DNA from: Marinobacter persicus
GTDB taxonomy: Bacteria > Pseudomonadota > Gammaproteobacteria > Pseudomonadales > Oleiphilaceae
Direction: 5' to 3'
NCBI RefSeq assembly: GCF_002934325.1
Contig: NZ_PTIV01000028.1
Location: 1-47,293 of the forward strand
Length of the DNA stretch: 47,293 nt
A program made the position numbers and the translations under genes. Each line of letters opens with the position of its first letter. Position 1 is the first letter of the stretch. Positions 39,275 to 47,293 of the stretch are shown piece by piece. Below the pieces are notes generated by a model. The model ran no database searches. It was not told the origin of the DNA and was given only the letters and a program-made list of their open reading frames with translations.

Positions 39275-39346
39275 TATCCGGAAAAGGGGATAATTTTGAA
39301 TTATACCCTTAAAGGTATAGAATTAAATTATCCCCAGAACAGGATA
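39275..39346. promoter_or_regulatory. Array of three HipB-type operators, 27-bp phased
   Basis: O1 39275-39292 and O3 39329-39346 match the E. coli HipB operator consensus TATCC-N8-GGATA exactly. O2 39302-39319 is TATAC-N8-GTATA. Start-to-start distances are 27 and 27 bp. The whole array is a larger dyad centred at 39310/39311, with GGGGATAA (39286-39293) mirrored by TTATCCCC (39328-39335). O3 ends 4 nt before the hipB ATG. Confidence 0.85.
39296..39323 (+). promoter_or_regulatory. hipBA promoter overlapping the central operator
   Basis: TTGAAT (39296-39301), a 16-nt spacer and TAGAAT (39318-39323). The central operator O2 occupies the spacer, so HipB binding there would block RNA polymerase. 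Assignment is by sequence only. Confidence 0.55.
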
Positions 39347-39350
39347 AACC

Positions 39351-39599
39351 ATGAAGATCACCTCTCCCGAAGCATTGGCCTCAACCCTGAGGAATGCCCG
39401 AAAACAGCGATCTCTCACCCAGCAAACGCTGGCAGAGCAAATTGGAACCAAACAAGCCACCATCTCCACCTTTGAGAACCATCCCGAAAATTGCCGGATT
39501 GAAACGCTTTTCAAGTTGCTGGCCGCTCTTGACCTGGAGTTGCAAATCACTGAGCGAGGCCAACCCGAGTCACAAACCGGCTGGGATCAGGAGTGGTAG
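39351..39599 (+). CDS. hipB: Antitoxin HipB, XRE-family repressor
   Basis: 82 residues with one helix-turn-helix: LRNARKQRSLTQQTLAEQIG, KQATISTFENHPE, IETLFKLLAALDLELQI. It is slightly shorter than E. coli HipB (88). It should bind HipA and repress the operon through the operator array just upstream. The hipA start follows its stop after 3 nt. Base composition is lower in GC than neighbours, which fits a mobile toxin-antitoxin module. Confidence 0.93.
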   Translation: MKITSPEALASTLRNARKQRSLTQQTLAEQIGTKQATISTFENHPENCRIETLFKLLAALDLELQITERGQPESQTGWDQEW

Positions 39600-39602
39600 C
39601 CT

Positions 39603-40922
39603 ATGGCCAAACTGATCGTTGCCATGAATGGCATCCAGGTAGGGATACTGGCCAAAGACAATCGTGGCGGTATGGATTTCCAGTACCTACCGACATGGCT
39701 ATCCCGACCCGGTGCCAGGACGATTTCCCTCTCGCTACCGTTAACCAGCGAAGTTTACCGAGGGGAGCGGGTCTATAACTTCTTCGACAATCTACTGCCG
39801 GATTCAGATACTCTGCGAAACCGGATGCAATCACGATTTCAGGTTCCAACCAGTCATCCGTTCGACCTGCTGGCCAGTGTCGGGAGAGATTGCATTGGGG
39901 CCATACAGCTTTATCCCGAAGGTAGCAGCCTGCCAGCTATTGGCCGGATTACCGCCACTCCCCTAAACGATTCACAGATAGCCGGACTGCTGGCCGGTTA
40001 CCAAAGCGCCCCTCTGGGCATGACAGAAAACGAGGACTTTCGAATTTCCCTGGCCGGCGCTCAGGAAAAAACCGCACTGCTCTGGCATCGTAACCAGTGG
40101 CAGAAACCGACAGGAAGCACTCCGACCAGTCATATCTTCAAGATGCCAATTGGTTTTCTGGAACACAGCAACATCGATCTGCGAGAAAGTAGCGAAAACG
40201 AATGGCTTTGCCTGAAGATACTTGCGGCCTTTGGTTTGCCCGTGGCTAACGCCAAACTGGCCACATTCGGACATCAGACCATCCTGATTGTTGAACGTTT
40301 TGACCGGCGCTGGGCCAGTGATCGCTCCTGGTTAATGCGCCTGCCCCAGGAAGACTTCTGCCAAGCACTGGGGATAGCGCCCGCTATCAAATACGAGAAC
40401 GATGGCGGCCCAGGCATTCACCAGTCCATGAAGTTGCTCCAGGGCTCCCAACAGGCCCAAGAGGACCGTGAACGGTTCTTCAAGAGCCAGATACTCTTCT
40501 GGTTACTCGCGGCAATTGACGGCCATGCCAAGAATTTCAGCCTCTTCATAGAGCCCGCATCGGCTTTCCGGATGACTCCTTTGTACGATGTCATCTCTGC
40601 TTTGCCATTATTTGCTCAGGGTAGCCTGCCCGCCGAACGCGCGAAAATGGCCATGTCTGTGAAAGGGAAAAACCGTCACTACCACTGGGCAAGAATTGCC
40701 CCCCGACATTTTCTGACAACCGCGCGCAGTGCCGGGTTTTCTCAGGAACGGGCAAGACGCCTGATGAAAGATATTGCGGCACAAACCGACCCTGTTATCG
40801 AACAGGTGGCAACCATGCTCCCAGAAAATTTTCCGGAACATATCAGTCGCCCTGTCTTCGAAGGCATGAGAAAACAGGCAGCCAAGCTTGAACAATTTCT
40901 CTCAGCAGGAGGGACAAGCTAG
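39603..40922 (+). CDS. hipA: Toxin HipA, serine/threonine kinase
   Basis: 439 residues, essentially the length of E. coli HipA (440), which phosphorylates glutamyl-tRNA synthetase and induces persistence. The N-terminal couple domain is followed by the kinase fold: LAGAQEKTALLWHR (G-rich loop near 150), TSHIFKMPIG, ENEWLCLKILAAFGLPVA, IVERFDRRW, QEDFCQALG, the catalytic IDGHAKNFSLF, and the metal-binding MTPLYDVIS. No key motif appears lost, so the toxin is probably active. The pair stands alone between unrelated genes. Confidence 0.94.
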   Translation: MAKLIVAMNGIQVGILAKDNRGGMDFQYLPTWLSRPGARTISLSLPLTSEVYRGERVYNFFDNLLPDSDTLRNRMQSRFQVPTSHPFDLLASVGRDCIGAIQLYPEGSSLPAIGRITATPLNDSQIAGLLAGYQSAPLGMTENEDFRISLAGAQEKTALLWHRNQWQKPTGSTPTSHIFKMPIGFLEHSNIDLRESSENEWLCLKILAAFGLPVANAKLATFGHQTILIVERFDRRWASDRSWLMRLPQEDFCQALGIAPAIKYENDGGPGIHQSMKLLQGSQQAQEDRERFFKSQILFWLLAAIDGHAKNFSLFIEPASAFRMTPLYDVISALPLFAQGSLPAERAKMAMSVKGKNRHYHWARIAPRHFLTTARSAGFSQERARRLMKDIAAQTDPVIEQVATMLPENFPEHISRPVFEGMRKQAAKLEQFLSAGGTS

Positions 40923-40944
40923 AGCCGCCTGGCTCTCTCACAAC

Positions 40945-41385
40945 TCACCAGGTACCGGTATTCTCCATGCTCGCCCACGGCTCCTTGGGCGGCAGTGCGT
41001 CGCCTTTCTGCAGCAGCTCAATGGAGATATTATCCGGGGTGCGGACGAACGCCATGTGGCCATCCCGCGGCGGACGATTGATGGTGACCCCATTGGCCTG
41101 CAGCTTCTCGCACAGGGCGTAGATGTCATCCACCCGATAGGCCAGGTGCCCGAAATTTCGGCCACCGGAGTATTCTTCCGGGTCCCAGTTATAGGTCAGC
41201 TCGATCATGGGCGCCTTGTCTTCCCGCGCCCGGGCTTCATCCTCAGGTGCCGCCAGGAACACCAGGGTAAACCGGCCTTTCTCGTTGCTTTTCCGGTTGA
41301 TCTCCACCATTCCCAACAAATCGCAGAAAAAGTGCAGCGTGTCGTCCAGGTTGCTCACCCGGATCATGGTATGTAGATATTGCAT
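40945..41385 (-). CDS. gloA: Lactoylglutathione lyase (glyoxalase I)
   Basis: 146 residues, VOC fold. Converts the hemithioacetal of methylglyoxal and glutathione to S-lactoylglutathione. The metal ligands are recognisable: H5 in [10 protein letters not shown], Glu in PMIELTYNW, His in NFGHLAYRV and Glu in [10 protein letters not shown]. The length matches the short Ni-type bacterial enzyme plus a small tail. GAGGAGG precedes the ATG. It lies 57 nt behind the sugar phosphorylase gene and could be read from the same transcript. Confidence 0.93.
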   Translation of the reverse strand: MQYLHTMIRVSNLDDTLHFFCDLLGMVEINRKSNEKGRFTLVFLAAPEDEARAREDKAPMIELTYNWDPEEYSGGRNFGHLAYRVDDIYALCEKLQANGVTINRPPRDGHMAFVRTPDNISIELLQKGDALPPKEPWASMENTGTW

Positions 41386-41442
41386 AAACCGTCCTCCTCT
41401 TTAGGCCCAGTATAAAGCCCCTACCCCGGGTCGCGTACAGGG

Positions 41443-43173
41443 TCAGGCGCGGTTTGAGAGCCAGAGGCGTTGATACGGCTTGAGGGTAAGCGTCGCGGTC
41501 AGGTCGGTGATGGCCTGGCCAGACAGCAGGTCAACCCATTCATCTGTCCCAATCAGGTTAATATCCCCCAGGGCAACTGTTTGTGTCTCGCTGCTGATGT
41601 TGTGAATGCAGAACAGGGACTGGTCCCGACGCATGCTCTGGCGCCAGAAACCAAATAACTGCAAGCCCAGGTGCAAGGTAAACTGGGTGGCGTTGGGGTG
41701 AAACGCCGGTTGTTTGCGGCGAATGGCGATCAGGCGCTTGAGCTCGTGGAACACCTGGCCATGGTGGTTATGCTCATCGGACAAAGCCTGTTCCAGCTCA
41801 TCCAGCTGGCACTGACTGCGATTGATGGAGCGAAAACGCCCGGTGTGCTCCACCCGGGAGTGATCATTCTCGGTTGCTAACAGGCTGTGGATGTAAAACG
41901 CGGGAATGCCTTCCAGCGCCAGCATGATGGTATGGGCACACAGGTACCGCTGCAGTTGCCAGTGGTCCGCCCCACCCTCGGCCGTGCCACTGAGCGCGTT
42001 CCAAAGGGCAATGTTCATCTCGTAGGGCTGATCACGACCGTCCGGCGTGCGCCGGTAGGAGACCTTGCCCCCAAAGGATTCCATGGTATTCACCAGCCGC
42101 TGGCGTTCCTCATCGTCCAGCAGGCCGTCGGTGGGGCGAAGACCGATGCCATCGTGGGAGGCGATGAAGTTCAGATAGGTGGTGCCCATCTGGGCGGGAG
42201 GCATGCTCATCAGCCAGGTTTTCAGGTGTCGGCAGTTGCCGATGATCAGGGTGTTGATCAACAGCGGCGGCAGGGAAAAGTTGTAGATGGCGTGCGCCTC
42301 GTTGGCGTTGCCGAAGTAGGTGAGATTTTCCCGGTTGGGCACATTGGTTTCGGTGATCACCACGGCATCCGGCGTGTGATGTTCGATCAGCAGCCGCAGG
42401 ATCTTGATCAGCTCGTGGGTCTGCTGCAGGTGAATACACGGTGTGCCCGGCTCCTTCCACAGGAACGCCACGGCATCCAGCCGGAAAATCCGCACGCCGT
42501 GCTCCAGGTACTGGCGAATGATAGCCACAAACTCCATCAGGACTTGAGGGTTGGCAAAATTCAGGTCCACCTGGTCTTCGCTGAAAGTGCACCAAACATG
42601 GCGCTCACCATCCTCGGTCTGCACCGCATTCAACAGCGGCGACGTTCGGGGCCGCACCACCTGGCTCAGGTCGTCACCGGGCCGGCCTTCGAAGAAATAG
42701 TCCCTGCCCGGGTCCACCCGTTTTCGGAAATTCTCAAACCAACGGCTGCGGGCCGACATGTGATTGATCACCAGATCCGCCATCAGCCGGTAATCATCGG
42801 CAATGGCTTCCACATCCCGCCAGCTCCCATGAGCCTCGTTCACCACCAGGTAGTCCATCACCGCAAAGCCGTCGTCGGAGCTGTAGGGAAAGAACGGCAG
42901 TATGTGCACCGCATTGATCGAATCGCGCAGGCAGTCGTCCAAAAAGTGCTTCAGGGTCACCAGGGGCTTCTCGCCGTCCCGCTGAACCGTGTCGGCATAG
43001 GTAATGAGCAGAATGTCTCGCTCATCCCATTGATTCTGGTGGGCCGGGGGCGAAGGTGCGTCAGGCGCTAGGACCATGGCACCGAGCAGGTCTTTGGCCA
43101 GTGCCGCGCAGTCCAGTGTCGGATAAACCGCCTGCAGCATGCCTTCCAGGCGACTCGTCAGGGGCTGGGTCAT
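41443..43173 (-). CDS. GH13 phosphorylase, probably glucosylglycerate phosphorylase
   Basis: 576 residues of the sucrose-phosphorylase-like GH13 group. The nucleophile region is [18 protein letters not shown], the acid/base region [14 protein letters not shown], and the third acidic site [13 protein letters not shown]. The sequence alone would allow sucrose, sucrose-6-phosphate or glucosylglycerate as substrate. The neighbours decide: downstream of GpgS, a sugar-phosphate phosphatase and glycerate kinase, phosphorolysis of glucosylglycerate to glucose-1-phosphate and D-glycerate fits best. The start ATG overlaps the gpgS stop by 4 nt. Cytoplasmic. Confidence 0.85.
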   Translation of the reverse strand: MTQPLTSRLEGMLQAVYPTLDCAALAKDLLGAMVLAPDAPSPPAHQNQWDERDILLITYADTVQRDGEKPLVTLKHFLDDCLRDSINAVHILPFFPYSSDDGFAVMDYLVVNEAHGSWRDVEAIADDYRLMADLVINHMSARSRWFENFRKRVDPGRDYFFEGRPGDDLSQVVRPRTSPLLNAVQTEDGERHVWCTFSEDQVDLNFANPQVLMEFVAIIRQYLEHGVRIFRLDAVAFLWKEPGTPCIHLQQTHELIKILRLLIEHHTPDAVVITETNVPNRENLTYFGNANEAHAIYNFSLPPLLINTLIIGNCRHLKTWLMSMPPAQMGTTYLNFIASHDGIGLRPTDGLLDDEERQRLVNTMESFGGKVSYRRTPDGRDQPYEMNIALWNALSGTAEGGADHWQLQRYLCAHTIMLALEGIPAFYIHSLLATENDHSRVEHTGRFRSINRSQCQLDELEQALSDEHNHHGQVFHELKRLIAIRRKQPAFHPNATQFTLHLGLQLFGFWRQSMRRDQSLFCIHNISSETQTVALGDINLIGTDEWVDLLSGQAITDLTATLTLKPYQRLWLSNRA

Positions 43174-44393
43174 GGCCGGAATTCCTGGTTATCCAGTTCC
43201 ACGGCTTCCAGCAGCTGCTCCTGAATATCGGGAATGGCGCTGCCGACCCGGTTCCAGCTGGGAATAAACGGCGTATCCATGGGGTTGTCCAGGAAATAGT
43301 GGCCCGCGTCCATCACATTCCGGGCAAACAGTTCCACGGCTTTCTCTTCCTTGTGGCGGTCAAAGCTCAGGCCGTTGATGATGGCATCGTTCTGGTAGGT
43401 CTCGACAAAATCCAGAGCAATGCGGAAATAGGTGGCCTTGATGGTCCGGATTTTCTCCGAGGAGAACACCTCTCCGTTGGTCGCCAGCTTGCGGAACAGC
43501 GCCTTGGCAATGTCCAGGCTCATCTTGGACAGCCCTTTGCTGGCATCCTCCGGCGAAAGGTCCTGATGCTTGTGATCGTACACATCAGCAATGTCCACCT
43601 GGCACAAGCGATTGGTGGCGTGGTTGCGCTTCATTTCCGACAACACGCCGATCTCCAGGCCCCAGTCGCTGGGAATCCGCAGATCAGTGATCACATCCGT
43701 GCGGAACGAAAACTCGCCGGCCAGCGGATAACGGAAGCTGTCCAGGTAATCCAGAATCTCGTTACTGCCACACACCTTTTTCAGGGCACGCAGCAGCGGC
43801 GTGACCAGCAAACGGCTGACCCGCCCGTTCATCTTGCTGTCCGCCACCCGGGCGTAATAACCCTTGCAGAACATGTAATTGAAGCCGGGATTGGCGACCG
43901 GATAAATCAGCCGGGCCAGCAGGTCCCGGGAATAGGTGAGAATATCGCAGTCGTGCAGCGCCACGGATTTACTGACCCCGGAGGCCAGCACATACCCAAA
44001 GCAGTACCACACATTTCGTCCCTTGCCCATTTCAGTGGGCGCCAGGTTCTGCTCCTGCAGTCTGGCATCCAGGGCTCTTAACCGGGGACCGTCGTTCCAG
44101 AGCACCCGGAACGGTTGCGGCAATTCGGAAAAGTACTCGAGCGCATGGCGATACTGCTGTTCGTCCGCCCTATCCAGCCCAATGACGATTTCACTGAGGT
44201 AGGGAACGCGGGTCAATTCCTTAACAATGTTTTTGAGGGCGGGCCCTTCCAGCTCTGAATACAGCGAGGGCAACACCAACGACATGGGCCGCGCCCGACT
44301 GAATTTCGTAAGGTCTGCCTCAATGTCCTCCACCGGCCGGCGCACCAGGTTGTGCAGGGTGGTTACAATGCCGTTCTGATAAAAATCGCCCAT
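43170..44393 (-). CDS. gpgS: Glucosyl-3-phosphoglycerate synthase
   Basis: 407 residues, GT81-type glycosyltransferase. It transfers glucose from a nucleotide sugar to 3-phosphoglycerate, giving glucosyl-3-phosphoglycerate. The N-terminal [14 protein letters not shown] and [12 protein letters not shown], the metal-binding [15 protein letters not shown], and [20 protein letters not shown] are characteristic. GAGGAA lies upstream of the ATG, and it begins 14 nt after the phosphatase gene. It is the committed step of the glucosylglycerate pathway. Confidence 0.92.
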   Translation of the reverse strand: MGDFYQNGIVTTLHNLVRRPVEDIEADLTKFSRARPMSLVLPSLYSELEGPALKNIVKELTRVPYLSEIVIGLDRADEQQYRHALEYFSELPQPFRVLWNDGPRLRALDARLQEQNLAPTEMGKGRNVWYCFGYVLASGVSKSVALHDCDILTYSRDLLARLIYPVANPGFNYMFCKGYYARVADSKMNGRVSRLLVTPLLRALKKVCGSNEILDYLDSFRYPLAGEFSFRTDVITDLRIPSDWGLEIGVLSEMKRNHATNRLCQVDIADVYDHKHQDLSPEDASKGLSKMSLDIAKALFRKLATNGEVFSSEKIRTIKATYFRIALDFVETYQNDAIINGLSFDRHKEEKAVELFARNVMDAGHYFLDNPMDTPFIPSWNRVGSAIPDIQEQLLEAVELDNQEFRP

Positions 44394-44406
44394 GGCGCAT
44401 TCCTCG

Positions 44407-45210
44407 TCAGTAGCCGTACTCGAACAACAGGTTCAGCACGCAATCGTTCCAGCCCGCCGGGCCGGGCTTGAGGGAGCGCATGGCATGGCGGCGTGCCGAC
44501 AGGACCACCTGGTCACTGTTCACGCCCCGCACCACCACTGCGATGTCAGCCGATTCCAGCATGCGCTGGTCATTGGGGCTGTCGCCCAGGGCGATCGACA
44601 CCAGTTGTTTCTTGCCACAACGCTCACGGTATTTACCGAGCAAGAACCGGGCCCCATCGGCTTTATCAAACTGGCCCATCACGTGATAAAAGCGCCCGCC
44701 CGCCACCAGCCGCAGGTTTTCCTCGCCCAGGGCGGCCTCAAAAGATCTGAGTTCCGCCTTGGTACCCAGCCACAACACCGGCTCGGTTCCATGGCGCTGA
44801 CGGGCCCGCACGGCGGCCTCTTCACTCAGCCCCGTGTACTCCACCAACTGCTTGACCGACATATCGGCAAAACCCTGGAATTTCGCACCGTCCTCGCGCA
44901 AGCGTTTCAGCACCGACAACAACACCTCCCTGGATGCACCAAAATTAACCACACGATCCGTTTTGGCGCCCAACCATGAGGCAGGCAGCACCACCGCCGC
45001 ACCATTTTCGACAATGTAAGGATCATGGTTATCCAGCTCCAGGCGCAGTGCCTGGATCTCGGCGGCGGTCTTGCTGGAACTGAGAATCACGGGAATGTTG
45101 GCGGCCTTGAGACGGTCCAGTGCCGGTTTGGCCGGCTGCCAGGAATAGGTGTTGTGATCCAGAAGGGTGCCATCCAGGTCGGTAAAAATAATCAGCTGCG
45201 ATTGTTCCAT
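44407..45210 (-). CDS. HAD-IIB phosphatase, MpgP/GpgP-like
   Basis: 267 residues. HAD motif I is IIFTDLDGTLLDHNTY, motif II region VILSSSKTAAEI, and motif IV ALGDSPNDQRML. It belongs with mannosyl-3-phosphoglycerate phosphatases; next to gpgS its substrate should be glucosyl-3-phosphoglycerate, yielding glucosylglycerate. The ATG at 45210 with GGAG 8 nt upstream is the better start; the open frame continues to 45285. The gene overlaps the end of the glycerate kinase gene by 19 nt. Confidence 0.9.
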   Translation of the reverse strand: MEQSQLIIFTDLDGTLLDHNTYSWQPAKPALDRLKAANIPVILSSSKTAAEIQALRLELDNHDPYIVENGAAVVLPASWLGAKTDRVVNFGASREVLLSVLKRLREDGAKFQGFADMSVKQLVEYTGLSEEAAVRARQRHGTEPVLWLGTKAELRSFEAALGEENLRLVAGGRFYHVMGQFDKADGARFLLGKYRERCGKKQLVSIALGDSPNDQRMLESADIAVVVRGVNSDQVVLSARRHAMRSLKPGPAGWNDCVLNLLFEYGY

Positions 45211-46133
45211 ATCGGAGTCTCCATAAAGTGGTCCGCGCCCACGGGGATCAGTACATCCGCCCGCTTCGGCAGGACTCGCAAACAATGCTCGGTGACCCGC
45301 TGATAATGCATGATGAAACGTTGCACTTCGTGGTCAGACATTATGCGCAGCTCTGGTGAACCGCCGGCGCGATTGCCCTCCTTCGCGGCCCGGGCATGCC
45401 GCTGTGCCAGCTTCTGCTCCTGCAACCGCCGCCACTGCAGCACACAGTCCATCGAAGGCGCCTCCAGCATCACCAGCCAGTCCAGCCGACCAAAGAACTC
45501 CCGATAGCCGGTTTTCAGGCACTGGTTGACGTATTCACGCCACTGGCCCTGGGCATCCTCCTCCGCCTCCAGTTTATTGACCGGACGGGCCAACGCCGAT
45601 TCCGGCTGCGGCGTGGCCCCGACACACCAGCCCTCCAGAAGGATAACTTTCGCTGGGCCCTCGAATACCGGCCACTGCGCCTCGGGAACCCGGTCGTCCA
45701 CCGCCTTGTCGAAGGCTGGTAAGGGCGTACTGTCGCCGGGGCTGGCGGACAACAACTGGTCCAGCACGCGATTGCCCAACGTCAGGTCGTGGGTGCCGGG
45801 CACACCCCGGGTTTTAAAAAGCGGATGCACCTGATCGGCCAGTGACTGACGCTCAGCTCTGGTAAGGTAGAGATCATCAATCGACAGGCTGGCTGTCGGG
45901 CATTGCCAGTGGCGCTGCAGGAGTTCACGCAGGAACAGGGTCAGCGTGGATTTGCCGGTGCCCTGGGCGCCGTGGATACCGATGATCACGGACCGACGGT
46001 GCCGTTTCTGGAGGGCTACAATGGCTTCCACCAGCGGTACGATGATGGAGGCGACTGTGTTTCCATAACCCGGCGGAAGCCCTTCCCTGGCCATTAGGGT
46101 GTCGATGGTTTTCTGAAACTCGCAGTTGGCCAT
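45192..46133 (-). CDS. D-glycerate 3-kinase (GLYK-type, P-loop)
   Basis: 313 residues with the P-loop IIGIHGAQGTGKSTLT and the kinase segment SLSIDDLYLTRAER; also VPGTHDLTLG and ILLEGWCVG. This is the plant GLYK / yeast Tda10-like family, unrelated to GlxK or GarK. It would phosphorylate the D-glycerate released by the phosphorylase to 3-phosphoglycerate, the acceptor of GpgS. GGAAGAG lies 7 nt before ATG 46133. First gene of the leftward operon, divergent from selO (85-nt gap). Confidence 0.9.
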   Translation of the reverse strand: MANCEFQKTIDTLMAREGLPPGYGNTVASIIVPLVEAIVALQKRHRRSVIIGIHGAQGTGKSTLTLFLRELLQRHWQCPTASLSIDDLYLTRAERQSLADQVHPLFKTRGVPGTHDLTLGNRVLDQLLSASPGDSTPLPAFDKAVDDRVPEAQWPVFEGPAKVILLEGWCVGATPQPESALARPVNKLEAEEDAQGQWREYVNQCLKTGYREFFGRLDWLVMLEAPSMDCVLQWRRLQEQKLAQRHARAAKEGNRAGGSPELRIMSDHEVQRFIMHYQRVTEHCLRVLPKRADVLIPVGADHFMETPIWNNRS

Positions 46134-46218
46134 AACAGGGCTCTTCCAAGGGGATGTGTCCATCCAACAGACAGCAGAATTCGTACCAGCCGAGAATTCA
46201 TCAAAGTATAGGCGCTTT

Positions 46219-47274
46219 ATGAGTAACCAGAGCTTTCGTGTTGAACACCGCTACCTGGAGCTGCCAGACAATTTCTATACCCGGGTGCAACCGGCGCCCC
46301 TGAGCAATCCGAAAATGGTGTGTTTCAATCACGACCTGGCGCACCAGATGGGGTTCCGCACCGATAACGAAGGCGACTGGACAGGCGTGGGTGCCGGGGC
46401 GGAACTGCTGCAGGGCATGGACCCGGTGGCCATGAAATACACCGGCCACCAGTTCGGCATGTACAACCCCGAGCTGGGCGACGGCCGGGGCCTGCTGCTA
46501 TGGGAAACCGTCGGCCCCGATGACACCCGCTGGGACTGGCACCTGAAAGGTGCTGGCACCACTCCCTACTCCCGCTTTGGCGATGGCCGCGCCGTGCTGC
46601 GCTCCACGATTCGCGAATACCTCTGTTCGGAGGCCATGCACGGGCTGAGCATTCCCACCACCCGGGCATTGTTCATGATAAGTGCCAAGGACCCAGTGCG
46701 CCGGGAATCCATCGAAACCGCCGCGGCCCTGATGCGGGTGGCCCGAAGCCACATCCGTTTCGGGCACTTCGAGTTTGCCGCCTACCATGAAGGCCCGGAG
46801 GCACTTGGCACACTGGTCGAGCACGTAATCTCCCTGCATTTCCCACACCTGATCGAGTTGCCGGAAGACCAGCGCCACACCCGCTGGTTCGAAGAAGTGG
46901 TGGAACGCACTGCCCGGCTGATTGCCGACTGGCAGGCGGTCGGCTTCTGTCACGGGGTGATGAACAGCGACAACATGTCGATCATTGGCGACACCTTCGA
47001 CTACGGCCCCTACGCGTTTCTTGACGATTTCGACGCCGGGTATGTATGCAATCACTCCGACCACGAGGGCCGGTATGCCTACAATCGCCAGCCGCAGGTG
47101 GGCTTCACCAATTGCCAGATGCTTGCCAACGCCCTGCTACCGGTCATGGACGAAGACGCCGTTCGCGCTGGCCTGGAGCATTACGAGTCCGCTTACAACG
47201 TAAGCGTCCATTCCACGACGTTCTGCCGCCCTGCTGAAATTCGCCCTACAGTAACCTCACATTTCCCAGCATGA
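46219..47274 (+). pseudogene. selO: Interrupted SelO (YdiU) pseudokinase AMPylase
   Basis: The first 327 codons (46219-47199) are normal SelO, with MKYTGHQFGMYNPELGDGRG, KGAGTTPYSRFGDGRAVLRS and the metal and active-site region HGVMNSDNMSIIG...LDDFD. SelO transfers AMP to protein hydroxyls and is linked to redox homeostasis. Family members have about 480 or more residues. Here the frame changes character after YESAYN and stops 25 codons later, at 47274. The break coincides with GTAAGCGTCC, an IS66-like terminus, so about 150 C-terminal residues are missing or lie beyond the window. The N-terminal part probably cannot work normally. Confidence 0.8.
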
Positions 47275-47293
47275 GGTTACCCCTATGAGAAAG
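47200..47293. mobile_element. Left end of a probable IS66-family insertion sequence
   Basis: GTAAGCGTCC begins exactly where SelO similarity ends. IS66-family elements have ends starting GTAAGCG and make 8-bp target duplications; the duplication candidate here would be CTTACAAC (47192-47199). A short leader follows, then ATGAGAAAG at 47285, which may be the first codons of the element's first gene. The remainder lies outside the window. Confidence 0.55.
47251..47280 (+). promoter_or_regulatory. Hairpin just before the first ORF of the insertion sequence
   Basis: GTAACCTCA (47251-47259) and TGAGGTTAC (47272-47280) form a perfect 9-bp stem with a 12-nt loop, ending 4 nt before the ATG at 47285. 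Such a hairpin could block read-through transcription from selO or mask translation of the transposase gene. Confidence 0.4.

Noticed and set aside
41401..41437. Separate promoter for gloA (TATACT on the minus strand)
   Set aside because: A good -10 hexamer is present but no -35 box at 16-18 nt. Too weak to list as a feature.
41887..43071. Long plus-strand open frame (394 codons) opposite the GH13 phosphorylase
   Set aside because: The minus-strand protein has complete GH13 motifs. The opposite frame has no recognisable domain.

Overview
The window looks like chromosome of a marine gammaproteobacterium, most likely Marinobacter or a close relative. I infer this from a Pseudomonas-like order of the rpsB-tsf-pyrH-frr-uppS-cdsA-dxr-rseP-bamA-skp-lpxD-fabZ-lpxA-lpxB-rnhB operon, a dapC-dapD-dapE cluster behind map-glnD, and a complete gene set for the compatible solute glucosylglycerate. 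The base composition is fairly GC-rich, with lower-GC patches at the left end and around hipBA. No database was searched.

Left edge (1-4238): the end of a probable integrative element. A 1319-residue protein with a tyrosine-recombinase catalytic core sits beside a 3' fragment of an initiator tRNA gene. That fragment belongs to a 60-bp perfect duplication of the 3' end and terminator of the intact tRNA-fMet at 6119-6195. The element therefore appears to have entered a second tRNA-fMet copy and to continue leftward out of the window. Three GGGTGGCA repeats with an exact 23-bp period at the window edge may be the end of an insertion sequence.

4398-12281: a PilJ-type chemoreceptor gene lies between the tRNA fragment and the intact tRNA-fMet. 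It is followed by a hotdog thioesterase, then a plus-strand operon of an MsrA-MsrB fusion lipoprotein, an ABC ATPase, an FtsX-type permease and an AttH/CrtC-like lipoprotein.

12293-28517 (minus strand): ilvD, then the translation and envelope operon read from rpsB down to rnhB. It covers ribosome and elongation functions, UMP kinase, ribosome recycling, isoprenoid and phospholipid precursors, RseP, BamA/Skp and lipid A synthesis. Several genes overlap by 1-4 nt. ilvD occupies the position where dnaE usually follows rnhB.

28783-36650: map, glnD, dapC, a YffB/ArsC-like gene, dapD, dapE and, convergent, slyX. dapD is bracketed by two copies of an approximately 195-bp nested palindrome.

36771-40922: a membrane-anchored cold-shock-domain protein, two overlapping little-known genes (one with a Clp-N-like domain and a P-loop), and a hipBA toxin-antitoxin pair. 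The hipBA promoter region carries three HipB-type operators exactly 27 bp apart.

40945-47293: glyoxalase I, then a four-gene glucosylglycerate operon (D-glycerate kinase, MpgP-like phosphatase, glucosyl-3-phosphoglycerate synthase, GH13 phosphorylase) that can run a closed synthesis and recycling loop. Divergent from it is selO, which breaks off after about 327 codons at a sequence resembling an IS66-family terminus.

The least explained items are the giant recombinase-like protein at its tRNA-fMet attachment site, the paired nested palindromes around dapD, the phased hipBA operator array and the interrupted selO.
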